This document shows, piece after piece, positions 35,336 to 46,890 of a DNA stretch of 64,000 nt. Made by a program: the position numbers and the translations under genes. A model generated the notes under the pieces. That model had not been told where the DNA came from. It did not search any database and saw only the letters and a program-made list of their open reading frames with translations. Position 1 is the first letter of the stretch. Each line of letters starts with the position of its first letter. Source of the stretch: Salvia splendens (taxonomy: Eukaryota; Streptophyta; Magnoliopsida; Lamiales; Lamiaceae); NCBI RefSeq assembly GCF_004379255.2, contig NC_056053.1, forward strand, positions 25,416,188 to 25,480,187, in the 5' to 3' direction.

Positions 35336-36185
35336 AATTATATTCTAAAATTTTGGCCTTGATAGGGGTCGAACTCAACACCTCCCGTTGAACTTACCAA
35401 TCATATTTGTGAATAAAGCATCACTATTCATCCACCAAATCCACTCCACAAGGATCTCCAATTCAACAACACACACACCAACACCAAATATCCTTTCCTC
35501 CTCACCCAAACATCCACGAACCGAACCGAACAATCCAACATACAAATCCAACCGAACAATCGGTGAACAACAAAACAAACATCCAACATACAATCGGAAA
35601 ACTAGAGACAAATCTGAAAACATATTCAGATTCAACAACAAATTTGAGAAAACATATTCTCAAAACGAAAACACTCAACCGAATACAATCGGAGAGATAC
35701 AAACTTGGATCATACAAATCCAATAAACAAATGGTAGAGAAAATCGGAGCATACAACTCCATACTTCAACATACAACACCAAACATGAACAATCGGAATT
35801 AAAAAAAATCAATTGAGATCAGAGGATATAGAAATCACCGATATGGAGTACATCGGCTGTGCGAAATCTCCATAGACTTGCGGATTGTGTAATTCTGAAA
35901 CAACGAGGAGTAAATGGAGGCCTCGGAGTTGATATAATAGTAACGGATTACTCCGAGAGAAACACACCGGCGAAGCATCGGTGGTGGCGAGGGCGGACGA
36001 TGCTTAGATCAGTACACAAAATTCGTCATCGCAACTCGCGTATAAAGTTCGCGCTTGATCGTTGTTGGATTCTACATTTTCAGAATATAGAAAAACTAAA
36101 AAAAACCTTAACTCCAAGGAAAACGAAGTGGAGATTCAAAAAAATGGAAGAGATAGAGGTAATCAGAGGCGCGCAGCGGATTTGT
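35336..36185. other. Probable internal remnant of a minus-strand LTR element
   Basis: No gene recognised. The sequence lies on the internal side of the PBS-like site at 36186-36197. Short ORFs here look like chance. No second LTR was found on the left, so the element is truncated. Confidence 0.4.
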
Positions 36186-36448
36186 GCTCTGATACCATGT
36201 GAAAAATGGAGAATGAAATTGATAAATCTCCATTGAAGGAGAATGAAAGAAATGAAGGCAAAATGAAGATGGAAACCGTCGACAGATGGAAAGGAGAGAA
36301 AATGAGAGTTTTTTATTAATGGACTACATTTTGAAAAAGTTAACTACACTTTACACTAAAAAGCCTTATATATAGGCTGAAACTAACTAATAAAAAGCCT
36401 AATAAAATGCTAAACTAACTAATTACATTTTATTTTTATATTTCAACA
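36186..36448 (-). mobile_element. LTR (251 bp) with tRNA-iMet-type primer site, truncated retroelement
   Basis: On the minus strand a sequence starting TGTTGAAATATAAAA and ending TTTTTCACA (36448 to 36198) is followed at once by TGGTATCAGAGC (36197-36186), the standard primer-binding site complementary to initiator tRNA-Met. TG...CA ends plus the PBS identify an LTR. The partner LTR is missing. Confidence 0.75.
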
Positions 36449-36506
36449 GTTTAAATATAAAGAAAAAAAGAAATTGGAAATCACAAGTGATGATGAGCAG
36501 CATTGG

Positions 36507-38168
36507 TCAAGTGTAGAGAGCAAGGTTGGGCTTACCCATGACAATGCCGCAGAGTACCTGAGTGGGCGGGAGATTGTATTCATCCCTCAATGAGTGCTCC
36601 GGTGAGACGATGCTAAAGTAGAGCTGCTGGCCGAGGTACGCCCTCTCCCTCATATCCGATCTGAGGTTCCACATTCCGGCGTTGTCGAGCGTGAGCATCA
36701 CCGCCGCCCACGAGTTGGGGTACACCTGCACCGTGTGCCTGCTCACCGCATCTTCCAGATTGTAGTTGCTCCTCTTTTCGGGGCTCCACTTCCCCTGCTC
36801 GATGCCCACCGCGAAGAACGAGTATCCGTCCAAGTGCCATGTCTGAACGCTATTCTCCTCGTTCTCGAATATGATCTCCACAAAGTTCCTGAAGGTCCCG
36901 TTCTTGACGCTTGGGGCGACAACCACATTGGCATCTTTCGGCGGCTCGTCCTTCACCAGGTCGTATTTGAACACCCTGTCCGCCATCCCGTAGTACTCGG
37001 CCAGCTTCAGCGGAGTTTCTGGATCTACGTGGGAGACCCCGTTGATGGCGTACCGGAGCTTCCTGTCCACCACGTGGCGGGAGTTAGCCAACCTAATGGT
37101 GCGGGTGATGTTGATCTTGCCGTAGTGGTACGAGCCTTGTGGGTTGGGGCGGGCAGCGCTGGCCGTGAGGTTCCACTTGAAGGAACGGAACTGGCTGATG
37201 GACCAGGGAACGGCGGCGTTGTTCTCTGGCGGGGGAGGCGGGAGGTCCGGCGAGGCAAAGCCATTTCCAGTGGAGTAGCGGACTGCGGCCACAGAGGTGA
37301 GGGTGTGCTTGGAGAAGCGGCTGGATGCAACAAAGTAGTAGTCCTTGGGGGCTTGGTTGGCAGTTACCAAGACGGACATGCATTGGCCGACGTGGATATC
37401 CATCGATTCGTACGTGTTCTGAACGGTGTGAGATCCCTCCATCTCCACCAGTTTCATGGTGTGCCCTTGGAATCTGAAGTTGACGGACAATCTCATCCCA
37501 ACATTGCACACTCTCAGTCGATACGTCTTGTCCGGCACCATGTTGATCAGCGGCTCCCCGGGATCTCCCACTCTACCTGACATCCCGTTGATCTGAATGC
37601 CATCGGGTTTGCCAATGGAACGCCCCGAGTCAAGAATACGCTGAAGGGTCTTGTGCTCCTTGTTGTACCAGTCGCCGAGGAGAACAGCCACTTCCGCTGT
37701 CGGTTTATCAAATGGGACCGGGATGAGCTCGCGGCTATGGACCTTAAGCATGCCCATGCCACCCGACGCACGCTGGAGGGAAGTGGTGGGGAAGTAAATG
37801 TAGGTGCCGATCTGGTCCTTGGCTTGGAACTTGTAGGTGTAGTTCTGCCCGGAGGGTATCGGGCACATGGTGCCCGGAGTGCCATCCTGCCACGAGTTCT
37901 TGCGGTGTTGAATACCGGCCCAAGTCAAGAGGAAAGGCTCGTCGAGGTTGTTGAAGACGTTGACCACGATGTTGTTGTTGGAGGTGCAGTTGATCTCGGG
38001 GCCCGGAAATTCGCCATTGATCAAAATGCCTTGTTGTTCGGTGCCCAGAGGCGAGATTGGGCCGTAGGTAACGTTCCATTCGAAGAAGAGGTACGGGTCC
38101 TCCGCCGTGGCTATCACCGCTAGACATAGGCTAAATGCTGCAAAGATGAGTCTACTACATGAGCCCAT
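36507..38168 (-). CDS. SKU5-similar multicopper-oxidase-like protein (SKS11-14 / pollen BP10 type)
   Basis: Secreted cupredoxin-fold protein of the SKU5-similar family; the pollen-expressed members are known as L-ascorbate oxidase homologues. The frame is intact, with no intron, 553 aa from the ATG at 38166-38168; upstream in-frame codons are ignored because this Met starts a clean signal peptide (LIFAAFSLCLAVIATAEDPY). Three cupredoxin domains follow, with N-glycosylation sites and QTWHLDGYSFFAV. The copper-binding HCH motif of true oxidases is replaced by NAGMWNLRS, so trinuclear-centre chemistry is not expected. The tail ends LALYT with no hydrophobic GPI signal, unlike SKU5 itself. It is head-to-head with a close paralogue at 38775. 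Numbering within SKS11-14 is not resolvable here. Confidence 0.93.
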   Translation of the reverse strand: MGSCSRLIFAAFSLCLAVIATAEDPYLFFEWNVTYGPISPLGTEQQGILINGEFPGPEINCTSNNNIVVNVFNNLDEPFLLTWAGIQHRKNSWQDGTPGTMCPIPSGQNYTYKFQAKDQIGTYIYFPTTSLQRASGGMGMLKVHSRELIPVPFDKPTAEVAVLLGDWYNKEHKTLQRILDSGRSIGKPDGIQINGMSGRVGDPGEPLINMVPDKTYRLRVCNVGMRLSVNFRFQGHTMKLVEMEGSHTVQNTYESMDIHVGQCMSVLVTANQAPKDYYFVASSRFSKHTLTSVAAVRYSTGNGFASPDLPPPPPENNAAVPWSISQFRSFKWNLTASAARPNPQGSYHYGKINITRTIRLANSRHVVDRKLRYAINGVSHVDPETPLKLAEYYGMADRVFKYDLVKDEPPKDANVVVAPSVKNGTFRNFVEIIFENEENSVQTWHLDGYSFFAVGIEQGKWSPEKRSNYNLEDAVSRHTVQVYPNSWAAVMLTLDNAGMWNLRSDMRERAYLGQQLYFSIVSPEHSLRDEYNLPPTQVLCGIVMGKPNLALYT

Positions 38169-38774
38169 GCTGAGTTTTTTTTTTTTTTGTGTTTTAATTT
38201 TTGAAATTTTTTTGATGCCAAGAAGAAAGTTGTGATAATGTTTTCTTCTGGCAAGTAGTATGTTTATTTTATTTTGACTATATATATACATATATATATA
38301 TTTACTTCTCAAATGAGTTGAATGAGTGGGTTTTGTAGAAGCAAGTCAAAATTTTGGATGGTTAGTTTGCCAAAATATATCATCCTTCCAAATCCTCCTC
38401 CTTCAGCTCTCGTCCGTTCTTTTACTTTGGACAATTAATCATTGGACTCTCTATCTATAATCACTCTTTTTTTGGGATAATGCTTTTCTTAAACTTATCA
38501 TTAATCCTTAAGAGTTTTTAAGTAAATAGAATCCAGTAATAATTGGTGAAATTATAATTACAAACTTAAACTTTGATTAGGCTAGAAAAGCATAATAAAA
38601 TTGAAAGACCAAAAAGAGAGAGAAGAGCGTAAAAGGAGGAGATTTGAAGAGACACCCTTCATTTTGATAACAAACCTCTCTATAAATTCAATCTCACTTT
38701 CATTCAAACAACACCATTCTTCTCTTTGAAGAAGGCACTAGCAAGCCTTCTTCTTTTTCCTTCTTCTAAAAAAA
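38169..38774. promoter_or_regulatory. Shared divergent promoter of the two SKS genes (606 bp)
   Basis: The whole space between two opposing start codons. TATAAATT at 38681-38688 is placed for the plus-strand gene (about 90 bp before its ATG). A long TATATATA run at about 38279-38302 could serve the minus-strand gene. A CT-rich leader (ttcttcttttt) precedes the plus-strand ATG. Confidence 0.55.
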
Positions 38775-40448
38775 ATGGGCTCCATTAGGACACACCCATC
38801 CCTTGTGACTCTGCCTCTTCTATGCCTATTGGCAGCTGCCAACGCCGGCGATCCATATCTATTCTTCGAGTGGCACGTCACCTATGGTACCATCTCCCCG
38901 TTGGGCGTCCCTCAGCAAGGCATCCTCGTCAACGGCCAGTTCCCTGGCCCGGAGATCAATTGCACCTCCAACAACAACATTGTTGTCAACGTCTTCAACG
39001 AGATTGATGAGCCTCTCCTCTTCACCTGGGCCGGCATCCAACAGAGGAAGAACTCGTGGCAAGATGGAACTCCGGGCACCATGTGCCCGATCCTCCCAGG
39101 CCGGAACTACACCTACCAATTCCAAGTCAAGGACCAGATAGGTAGCTACATTTACTTCCCTACCACCGCCCTTCACCGTGCCTCGGGGGGCATGGGCATG
39201 ATCAAGGTCCATAGCCGCGAACTCATCCCGGTACCCTTCGATAACCCGGCAGAGGAGCATTCTATCCTCCTCGGGGATTGGTACAACAAGGGTCACAAGA
39301 TAATCAAGCGAATTCTTGACTCCGGACGATCCATTGGCAAACCCAATGGCATTCAGATCAACGGGAAGTCCGCTAAAGTCGGAGATGCTGCTGTTGAGCC
39401 ACTTCTCACCGTGGAGGCCGGAAAGACTTACAGGTTGAGGGTGTGCAACGTCGGGATGAGGCTGACTGTCAACTTCCGTATCCAGGGCCACACGATGAAA
39501 CTAGTGGAGATGGAGGGATCACATACGGTTCAAAATGTGTACGACTCGATGGATATCCACGTCGGCCAATGCATGTCCGTCTTGGTCACCTCCAATCAAA
39601 CCCCCAAGGACTACTACTTTGTTGCTTCCAGCCGCTTCTCCAAGCAAGTCCTCACATCCGTGGCCACCATCCGCTACACCAATGGCAACGGGCCAGCCTC
39701 CCCTGAACTTCCACCACCCCCTCCTGAGAACTCTGGCGGCATTGCATGGTCCATGAACCAGTTCCGCTCCTTCAGGTGGAACCTGACCGCCAGCGCCGCC
39801 CGCCCCAACCCCCAGGGATCCTACCACTACGGGCAGATCAACATCACCCGCACTATCAAGCTCTCCAACTCCCGCCAAGTTGTGGATGGAAAGCTTCGGT
39901 TCGCTGTCAACAGCATCTCGCACGTGGATGGCGAAACCCCACTCAAACTGGCAGAGTACTTCGGGAAGGCGGACCAGGTTTTCAAATACGATCTCGTGAA
40001 GGACGAGGCAGAACAAGGGGATCACAAAGTTGTGGTGGCACCCAGTGTGAAGAACGCGACCTTCAGGAACTTCGTGGAGATCATCTTCGAGAACAAGGAG
40101 AAGACTGTCCAGACATGGCACTTGGATGGATACTCGTTCTTCGCGGTTGCCATTGAGCCCGGTACGTGGACCCCCGAGAAGAGGAAGAACTACAATCTGT
40201 TGGATGCAGTGAGCAGGCATACCGTCCAAGTGTACCCCAACTCATGGGCTGTAGTCATGACCACTCTTGACAATGCTGGCATGTGGAACCTGAGGTCTGA
40301 AATGAGGGAGAGGGCATATTTGGGACAGCAGTTCTACTTTAGCGTCGTTTCGCCAGAATTCTCGTTGAGGGATGAATACAACCTCCCTGTCGGACAGGAA
40401 CTCTGCGGTGTTGTCAAGGATCTGCCCAGGCTTGCCCTGTACACTTAA
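38775..40448 (+). CDS. SKU5-similar multicopper-oxidase-like protein, second copy
   Basis: Intronless 557-aa frame, closely similar along its whole length to the minus-strand gene at 36507-38168. Signal peptide: SLVTLPLLCLLAAANAGDPY. Shared landmarks include EINCTSNNNIVVNVFN, DGTPGTMCPI, DYYFVASSRFSK, PPPPPEN, TWHLDGYSFFAV and a C-terminus ending LALYT. As in its partner, DNAGMWNLRS stands where active oxidases have the HCH copper ligands, and no GPI signal is present. It most likely acts in the wall or apoplast of pollen, judging by the family; expression cannot be seen here. An inverted tandem duplication explains the pair. Confidence 0.94.
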   Translation: MGSIRTHPSLVTLPLLCLLAAANAGDPYLFFEWHVTYGTISPLGVPQQGILVNGQFPGPEINCTSNNNIVVNVFNEIDEPLLFTWAGIQQRKNSWQDGTPGTMCPILPGRNYTYQFQVKDQIGSYIYFPTTALHRASGGMGMIKVHSRELIPVPFDNPAEEHSILLGDWYNKGHKIIKRILDSGRSIGKPNGIQINGKSAKVGDAAVEPLLTVEAGKTYRLRVCNVGMRLTVNFRIQGHTMKLVEMEGSHTVQNVYDSMDIHVGQCMSVLVTSNQTPKDYYFVASSRFSKQVLTSVATIRYTNGNGPASPELPPPPPENSGGIAWSMNQFRSFRWNLTASAARPNPQGSYHYGQINITRTIKLSNSRQVVDGKLRFAVNSISHVDGETPLKLAEYFGKADQVFKYDLVKDEAEQGDHKVVVAPSVKNATFRNFVEIIFENKEKTVQTWHLDGYSFFAVAIEPGTWTPEKRKNYNLLDAVSRHTVQVYPNSWAVVMTTLDNAGMWNLRSEMRERAYLGQQFYFSVVSPEFSLRDEYNLPVGQELCGVVKDLPRLALYT

Positions 40449-40928
40449 AGAAGAAGAAGAAAAAGAAGAAGATGCTAGCTAGTCTAACTAAATGTGCATA
40501 TACATATATGTGTATCCCTTTCCATTCTCAAAATGAATACACACATTTAACCTATATAAATCACATATCTTATTCTTACTTTCACATATATTAATCAACA
40601 TAGTACAATAAGAGAACATATGCATGCATAAACAAACATATAAATATCATAAAATGAGCAGTTCTGTCAATGAATTGAAATATGGGAAGAATGCTAAGTA
40701 TAATCATTTCACGATTTTTGCCATTATATATTACTACATGGTACAGAGATATACAAGATATACCTATTGAGCCCCAAAATTTACATACTGATAGGCAAGG
40801 AATCATATCATCACTTCAGGTTTACAAAAGAAGAATGATATACAAGCTAAAGATTAAATTTATATTCAGACCGATCTTGGTATAAGATTAAGAATCACTT
40901 TTATTATGACAACAGATGACAAGAACAG
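40449..40928. other. Convergent 3' flanks of SKS and ABC1K3-like genes
   Basis: AT-rich spacer with the 3' UTRs of two genes facing each other; a GAA-rich run directly follows the SKS stop codon. No gene or repeat was recognised. Confidence 0.5.
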
Positions 40929-43900
40929 TTACAATGTTGGAGAAGTGGCGGCCGGTGGATCCCGGAGAACTTGCTGCAGTAAGCGAGCAGCCAAACGTTG
41001 AGTGATTCCACCAGCCACACGTCCGCCAAGTTGCCTTGCTTCCGGTTCTTGCAGTACCTGCATATACAAGTTTTAGCTTTTGTAAATTCCAGCAATTTCT
41101 TTAAGTAACAGAAGACCCTTATATTTATTGTTATTCCCCAGCAAGAGAAATGCAACTCGTGAACACCACATAAATGAATCGTGATATACCAAATCATTAT
41201 GTTACAACTTCATTTGGTCATAAATAACATTTAACAATAAATGACAGACGGAGCTCCCTATTTTTTGGAGATTACTGGTCCTCATAAATTAGAGTTTCTA
41301 AAGTAGTAGTATAAATTTAACCATCTTCTACGAGAAAACCTTCTGAACTCAGCATAGATAACACAAATAGATCTACAAGATCCTTACCTGTAGTATAGGC
41401 TGGAAAATAGTCGGATCGAAGTTATCTGACGATCGTAAGAGTTCCCATATTCTGAATACTTGAGCCCTAAGCTCCATTATACTTTCCTGTTCAGCACTGT
41501 TCATTACAAAGGGACTAGTAGCTCCATTGATATTAAAAACAAGAGTCCTTATCACATCAGGGACTAATTTGTATGATTCAATCGCTGAGCCCACAACAAT
41601 GGCTTCAGTTACTTGGATTGCTTCTTTAATTACTAAAACCCGAAGTACTTCACCATCCGGCCCCAGTAGTAATTTAAGAACAGGTTGTAAAGCATCTTTG
41701 GCATTGAAATCTCTGTCTTTTCTTCCCTGTTCAAGCAAGTTTTCAAGTCTGTTCCACCTGTGGCAAACAATTTACCCAAGCTTCTAAATGAACAAAATGC
41801 GAGTGCAAAGAAAACAAGATGATTTAGTAATTAGGAAACTACATGCCTGAATCTCCCATCCTTGAAAAGCAGTTCAATAAGAGCATCTCTGAGATATGGA
41901 TTGGGATCGGTAAGAAGCCTTTTCGCAAAATATGGATACGACGCAGCGAGCACCTTAAAATTAGGGTCAGCGTACAGAGCTAAGCCTTCTAGAACAGTGA
42001 GAGACCTTAAAATCAAAGCATAATATGCAGGCACTGTAAAAAAAAAAGAAAAAACTGTTGGACCCAACGCCAAAGAAATCATAACCTATGAAAACTTATC
42101 TGAAGACACAGGACACAAAGACAAGTTTGTTTCTCCAGAGACAACAATCTGTCAGAATTATGAGATAAATTTGGCATGAATGACGTCAAGGAAATAAGTA
42201 GTCACCGTTAAATGGGAATTGGTAGAGAACAGCGCCCAAGCCATCCACAATCGTTTTAAAGTTAAGCTCGCTCACAGTTGAATTGAGCGCATCATCAAAG
42301 AAGTTCCTCAAAGCTGGCACAATAGGAGTAACATCTACATCCGGAGACAAAAAGTCCAGAGCATAGTAATCACGAGCCATGGCTTCATAGTCTCGATTGA
42401 CCATGTGAACGACATGACCAATTATGGCAGATCTAGCTTGCTCAGGAGTCTCACTCATCATTCCAAAGTCAAGAAAAGCAAGCTTTCCGTCAGGCGTTGC
42501 TAAGAGATTCCCCGGATGGGGATCTGCATGAAAGTAGCCGTACTCAAGCAGCTGCCTAAGACTGCACTGTATGCCAGTGTTCACTAGATCCAAAACTTTG
42601 AGCCCTTGTCTCTCGATGGCTTCTTGCTCATTTAGTTTCACTCCTTCAACCCACTCCATAGTCAGCACCTTTCCACTTGTGTAGTCCCAGAAAATATCTG
42701 GAACAAGGACATCTGTTTTGTCCGCATAGAGCTTTTTAAATCTCCTAGCGTTTTGCCCCTCCTGCAGAAAAACATGACAGGGTTATACTTGATACAATCT
42801 AAACATGTCGGATAATAGCAAAAAAGTACTCAGAGTCTCAATTTTTGGTTAAATATGCCCCAACAAAAATTTTCCATACAAAACTGCCCCTAAATTGTAG
42901 AAGATGTTGAAGTACTCTAGATAAGTTCGTTCGGAAATCTTTAATGTGGAGATCCCTAACATAAAATTGAAACTAAGTTACTACCTTTCTTAGCAATTAG
43001 AATAACACATTTTTGTTAAAACCCTAGAACAGTGAGACAAAATCGAATATTTACATTACACCACAGTGAAATGTTCATACAACATCCAGCATTTTCGTTA
43101 AAACGCTAGAACAGTTGGGGTTCAACATTGCATTTTATACAAAAACAACAAACCTATGTGCACGAAAAAACATCATCTAGAACTACTAACCTGTACATAA
43201 TTCAGCTCCTGATAAACTCTTCGAGCAAATTCATCAACGAGAGCAACAACATCACTTGTAACAATGTCCACATACTTGTTTATGAGGAAACCAACGCCTC
43301 TGATCAGGTAAAAGTCAAGGCCAATAGCCTCTTCAATGCCAGGTCTTTGCACCTTGACAGCAACAACCTGGCCCGAGTAGTTCAACCGGGCCTTGTAAAC
43401 CTGGCCCAAACTAGCAGCAGCAATCGGAGATGCAGAGATTGATGAGTAAACCGAATCAAGCGAACCTCCCAACTCTCTCTCAATGCACGAAAAAGCTTGT
43501 TCATCCGGAAATGTTGGCAAAGCATCCTTCACCAACAAAATAACAAAGTTGAAACTGGAAAACAACAGGGTAATTACACTATTCATACCAAATGCTTCCT
43601 CATTGTTTCATGTTGATACAAAAAGATTGAAATTTGCATAAATGATACAAAGGTTCCATTCGCCGCCTACTTGGGTACATATTTGTTCAAGTAAAAGATC
43701 ATCACATCATTGTTCCATCTTGGTACAAAACTGTTTTGTGCATCATGTAGGTAAAGAGTCGACTACGTCTAGACACGGAATACTAGTACAAATTTAAAAC
43801 TTTGTGCACCAACATAAAACCTTGAACGGAGTAGAAGAAAAGGGAAAAGTGAAAGAAAGAAGAAACAGAAATGGTGTGTACCTGCAGCTGAGAAAGCTCC

Positions 43901-44376
43901 TCAATGTAAAGGGGTGGGCACAAATCCGGGCGGGTGGATAGACCTTGTCCGATTTTGACAAAAGTGGGGCCCAATCGAGTGAAAGTATTCCTGAGATTGG
44001 CGGCTCGGCGCCTCTGGTTCTGATCGAGGCGGCCCTGGAGCTGGTCCAGCCACAAACTAAAGGCGAAGGAGCCCAGCCCTGCAAATATCTCCAAAGCCCT
44101 CTGAGCCACCTTGATTGGGCGGGAGCCGTATGTGGTGGACAGAAGCTCCGCGCTGTAGACAGAAGCATCCGCGGCTCGAGCCATTGCCGCCGCCTCGGCT
44201 TGCATATCATCGGCTCGGTCTCTGAAAGAGTCTCTCAATCTTACCTCCTCTTCACTGCCGCCTCTTAGTGATCGGGGCTTAGCCGCCTCCACCAGAGCCG
44301 CTCGCGGCGGACGTCGTCGGCCTGTCCTCTGGCCCCAACTGGCCGGATCCACGACAGAGATTGCGGCGGTACTCAT
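40929..44376 (-). CDS. ABC1K3: Plastid ABC1/ADCK-family atypical kinase, ABC1K3-like
   Basis: Member of the ABC1 kinase family; plant ABC1K1/K3 sit on plastoglobules and affect prenyl-quinone metabolism. Six exons rejoin to 2073 nt (690 aa): 43882-44376, 43191-43526, 42206-42761, 41847-42033, 41388-41757, 40929-41057. An N-terminal plastid-like stretch is followed by the family signature FVKIGQGLSTRPDLCPP, the Ala-rich loop SPIAAASLGQVYKA (in place of a Gly-rich loop), AVKVQRPG, the catalytic stretch YFHADPHPGNLL and LDFGMM. A C-terminal domain runs through TSPFVMNSAEQ to GGRVAGG. The intron after 41847 uses a GC donor (AG before GCATGT), demanded by phase. The paralogue call K3 rests on remembered C-terminal wording; K1 or K6 are less likely. 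Confidence 0.87.
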
Positions 44377-45915
44377 CGGATTTGGACTCTGATCGATTTG
44401 CTCCAAAATAAGGAGTAGTACTACTAAATAAACAAACAAGCATGAAATCTGATTGTCTTGTGGGTGTGACGTGTTCGCATCAACAACCCAACTTCACATT
44501 GCATATCTATTCTAATGGGTCCCGCCATGGAATTAAAACTAGCCTCTAATCGCGTAGAATTTGTCTTGTCCGATGCATTTCTTGCTTCTGGATTGCGGGC
44601 GATTGAGATTTGAGCAGGATATGGACGGAAATGGAAATTATATACGGAGTATAAGTATTTGATATTGTTCTATCATTGAGATGGAGTAATAAAAATTGTT
44701 TCCATTCACCCCACGCCGCTATAAATCATTTCATACAAATTTAAAATATATATATAAAAAAAAGATAAAATGAAAAGATAACAAAAATGAAAGAGATATA
44801 TATAAAAATATCCCAATTATTTATGCAAACAAAACCGCCCTTGAATTTTGTTCAACTACTCTCGTTTGAAAATTTATGACGATCTTAACTCAAAATTGAA
44901 ACTGTTTTATAGTTAGATGGGAATATTATCGTTAAACACTAGACAAAAGAAAGTTTTTAGGACTTTACGTTATTACTTGATGCAACATTAATACACCCAA
45001 CCCAATAGTGATTCTATCAATGATATTTTCATAACATACAATTTTTAATTATATTTATAAAACCATAGTAATTTTTACCATATTTATCTTAAACTTAAAA
45101 GTATTGCAATGCCTCTGTATGCATATACTTATTCATTTATAAAATATACTAGTTTGTAAAATTTAGTTATTTTGTATTCGAATTGTATATTTTTAATAAA
45201 TGGTATTTTGAAAACCTAAAGAAATTACTTGTTTCTGATGGTGAATGTGATTCAGATGAGGCTGGGGATGGTTTCGTGTGGGAGCAAATCGGCGTTGATT
45301 GTTTTAGTCACTTGTGCTCTTCTGGTTTACATCTCTACCGCCGTCTATGCTTTCCTGCACTGATCATGTCATATCTTGGCGAAATGTGCCAATTGATGTT
45401 GATGGAGCAAGTGGATTGGTTGGTGCTACTATGTTTTATATTGTCATTTTTGTAAGTTTTCACTCATAACTTCAATGTTGATGTTGCGTCTTGTATTTCA
45501 TTTTGTAAGGAGGTTGGTGTTATGTTTTTTCATTTGAAAGCTTTAAGCCATTTTTGTTGATTAGGCGGATTGATGACAAAGGGGATTGGTGTTATGTTTC
45601 GCATCTTAATTGATAATGCTGTGTGTCCCACTCCCGTGTTTTATTTTTGTTGAAATATGAGCGGATGGGTCGGGATTGATGTTGCATTTTGTATCAGTTT
45701 AGTGAAACATGAGATGGGGATTGAATGTGGTGAGTCTGTTTAGTGAATCTTGAGATGGACCAAGGAGATAATAGGTGTTATGTTTTTGTTGATAATGGTG
45801 TCTCGTGTTTTTGTTTTTGTCACCATCTTTTCTTCATGACGCTGAAATTAGATGATTATAGTCAAATATGGGACGGCCGACGAATTTGATTATGTTTTAT
45901 TTTTATCGTGATTTT
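44377..45915. other. Intergenic, no firm gene
   Basis: It holds the promoter of the ABC1K3-like gene and long AT-rich stretches. At 45257-45370 a short plus-strand frame encodes a hydrophobic stretch (SALIVLVTCALLVYISTAVY) after MRLGMVSCG. It might be an exon relic of a membrane protein, but nothing around it supports a gene. Confidence 0.4.
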
Positions 45916-46222
45916 TTAAAACATGAGGCGATTGTGTAGGGATTGATGCTCTGTGTTTAATTTGTCAAGAACGATGGCCCTGCAAAGAGGGCAAGCATTC
46001 TTCCGCAGCAGCCATTCTCCGATGCAGCCGCTGTGAAAACGATGCTGGCAGCGAAGAACTCCGACCGTCCAGTATTCCCTCCATGCACACGGCGCACACC
46101 TCTCTGTCCGCAGCAGGGCAACAGTTGTCGGGCCAATCATGAACGGCGTGTCGCTTGGTTTCTTGTTGAGCTGACGTGGATTTGTAGTTGAAGATTTCAC
46201 ATAACCGACGATCGATGGTCAC
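45916..46222 (-). pseudogene. RING-H2 finger protein gene, frameshifted
   Basis: The first frame (from the ATG at 46222) gives DREVCAVCMEGILDG with the first Cys pair of a RING. The remaining ligands, LRCQHRFHSGCIGEWLLRKN then ACPLC, are in another frame, entered near 46065. Joined, they would make a C2-C-H-H-C-C2 RING-H2 E3-ligase domain at the C-terminus of a short protein. Either a real one-base indel has killed the gene or the assembly has an error here. No introns were needed. The stop is at 45916 in the second frame. Confidence 0.7.
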
Positions 46223-46601
46223 AAATCCACCATGGTTTTTGTGAAGGAATTTAATGAGAGAGATGGCTGTGAGAATGATTTATCGTATAGCGTAGTAGTC
46301 AAGTTACCATATTAGATCCTAGTAAGATATGGATTCTTACCTAATCAAATTTGGTTTCGGCCAAACATCTATTTTCAGCCTTTTTAGTATTTATGTACAA
46401 CATTATTTACGCAGTAAGAGGAGAATATGTTTCCTTCTACAACTATTAAAATTTCCAACAGCCCATAAACTAGTCCAACCAACATACTCCTGTTAATGTA
46501 TTTGTTGTTACTACAATTCAATAACAATATTACAATTTCCTTCTCTCTATTTATTGAATCAAAAAATGGATTTTTTAAATCTTAATTGTTTTTCATATTT
46601 A

Positions 46602-46890
46602 GATTTGTCAAGCTTGGGTATGATCTTGAGGTTGTAACCTTCACCAGTCTCATAAAAGGGCTGATGTTGGTTGGGAATATCCAAGAGGCAACAAAACTGT
46701 TGTGGAAGTTGTCGGCCGAGCCCCCACAAGGCCAATGTATGCGTGTATCATGCTTTGATTAATGGATTACGCAAATCTGAACAATACGCTTGAGGTGCTT
46801 CAATTACTCGGTCTATAGGAAAAGCTGCAAACCGATCTTTATGTTTATAGTGCTGTCATCGATGCTCAAGTAAATCAAACAAAATTCAAA
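46602..46890 (+). pseudogene. PPR repeat gene fragment
   Basis: Degenerate P-type pentatricopeptide repeats: YDLEVVTFTSLIKGLMLVGN then IQEATKLLWKL. A frameshifted continuation resembles the standard repeat with LQTDLYVYSAVIDA. Stops and frame changes occur within 150 codons. It resembles the larger PPR relic at 48941-55153 and may come from the same gene family. Confidence 0.8.

Noticed and set aside
35388..35802. Overlapping plus-strand ORFs rich in Asn, Thr and Lys
   Set aside because: Low-complexity composition in a retroelement remnant; no family resemblance.
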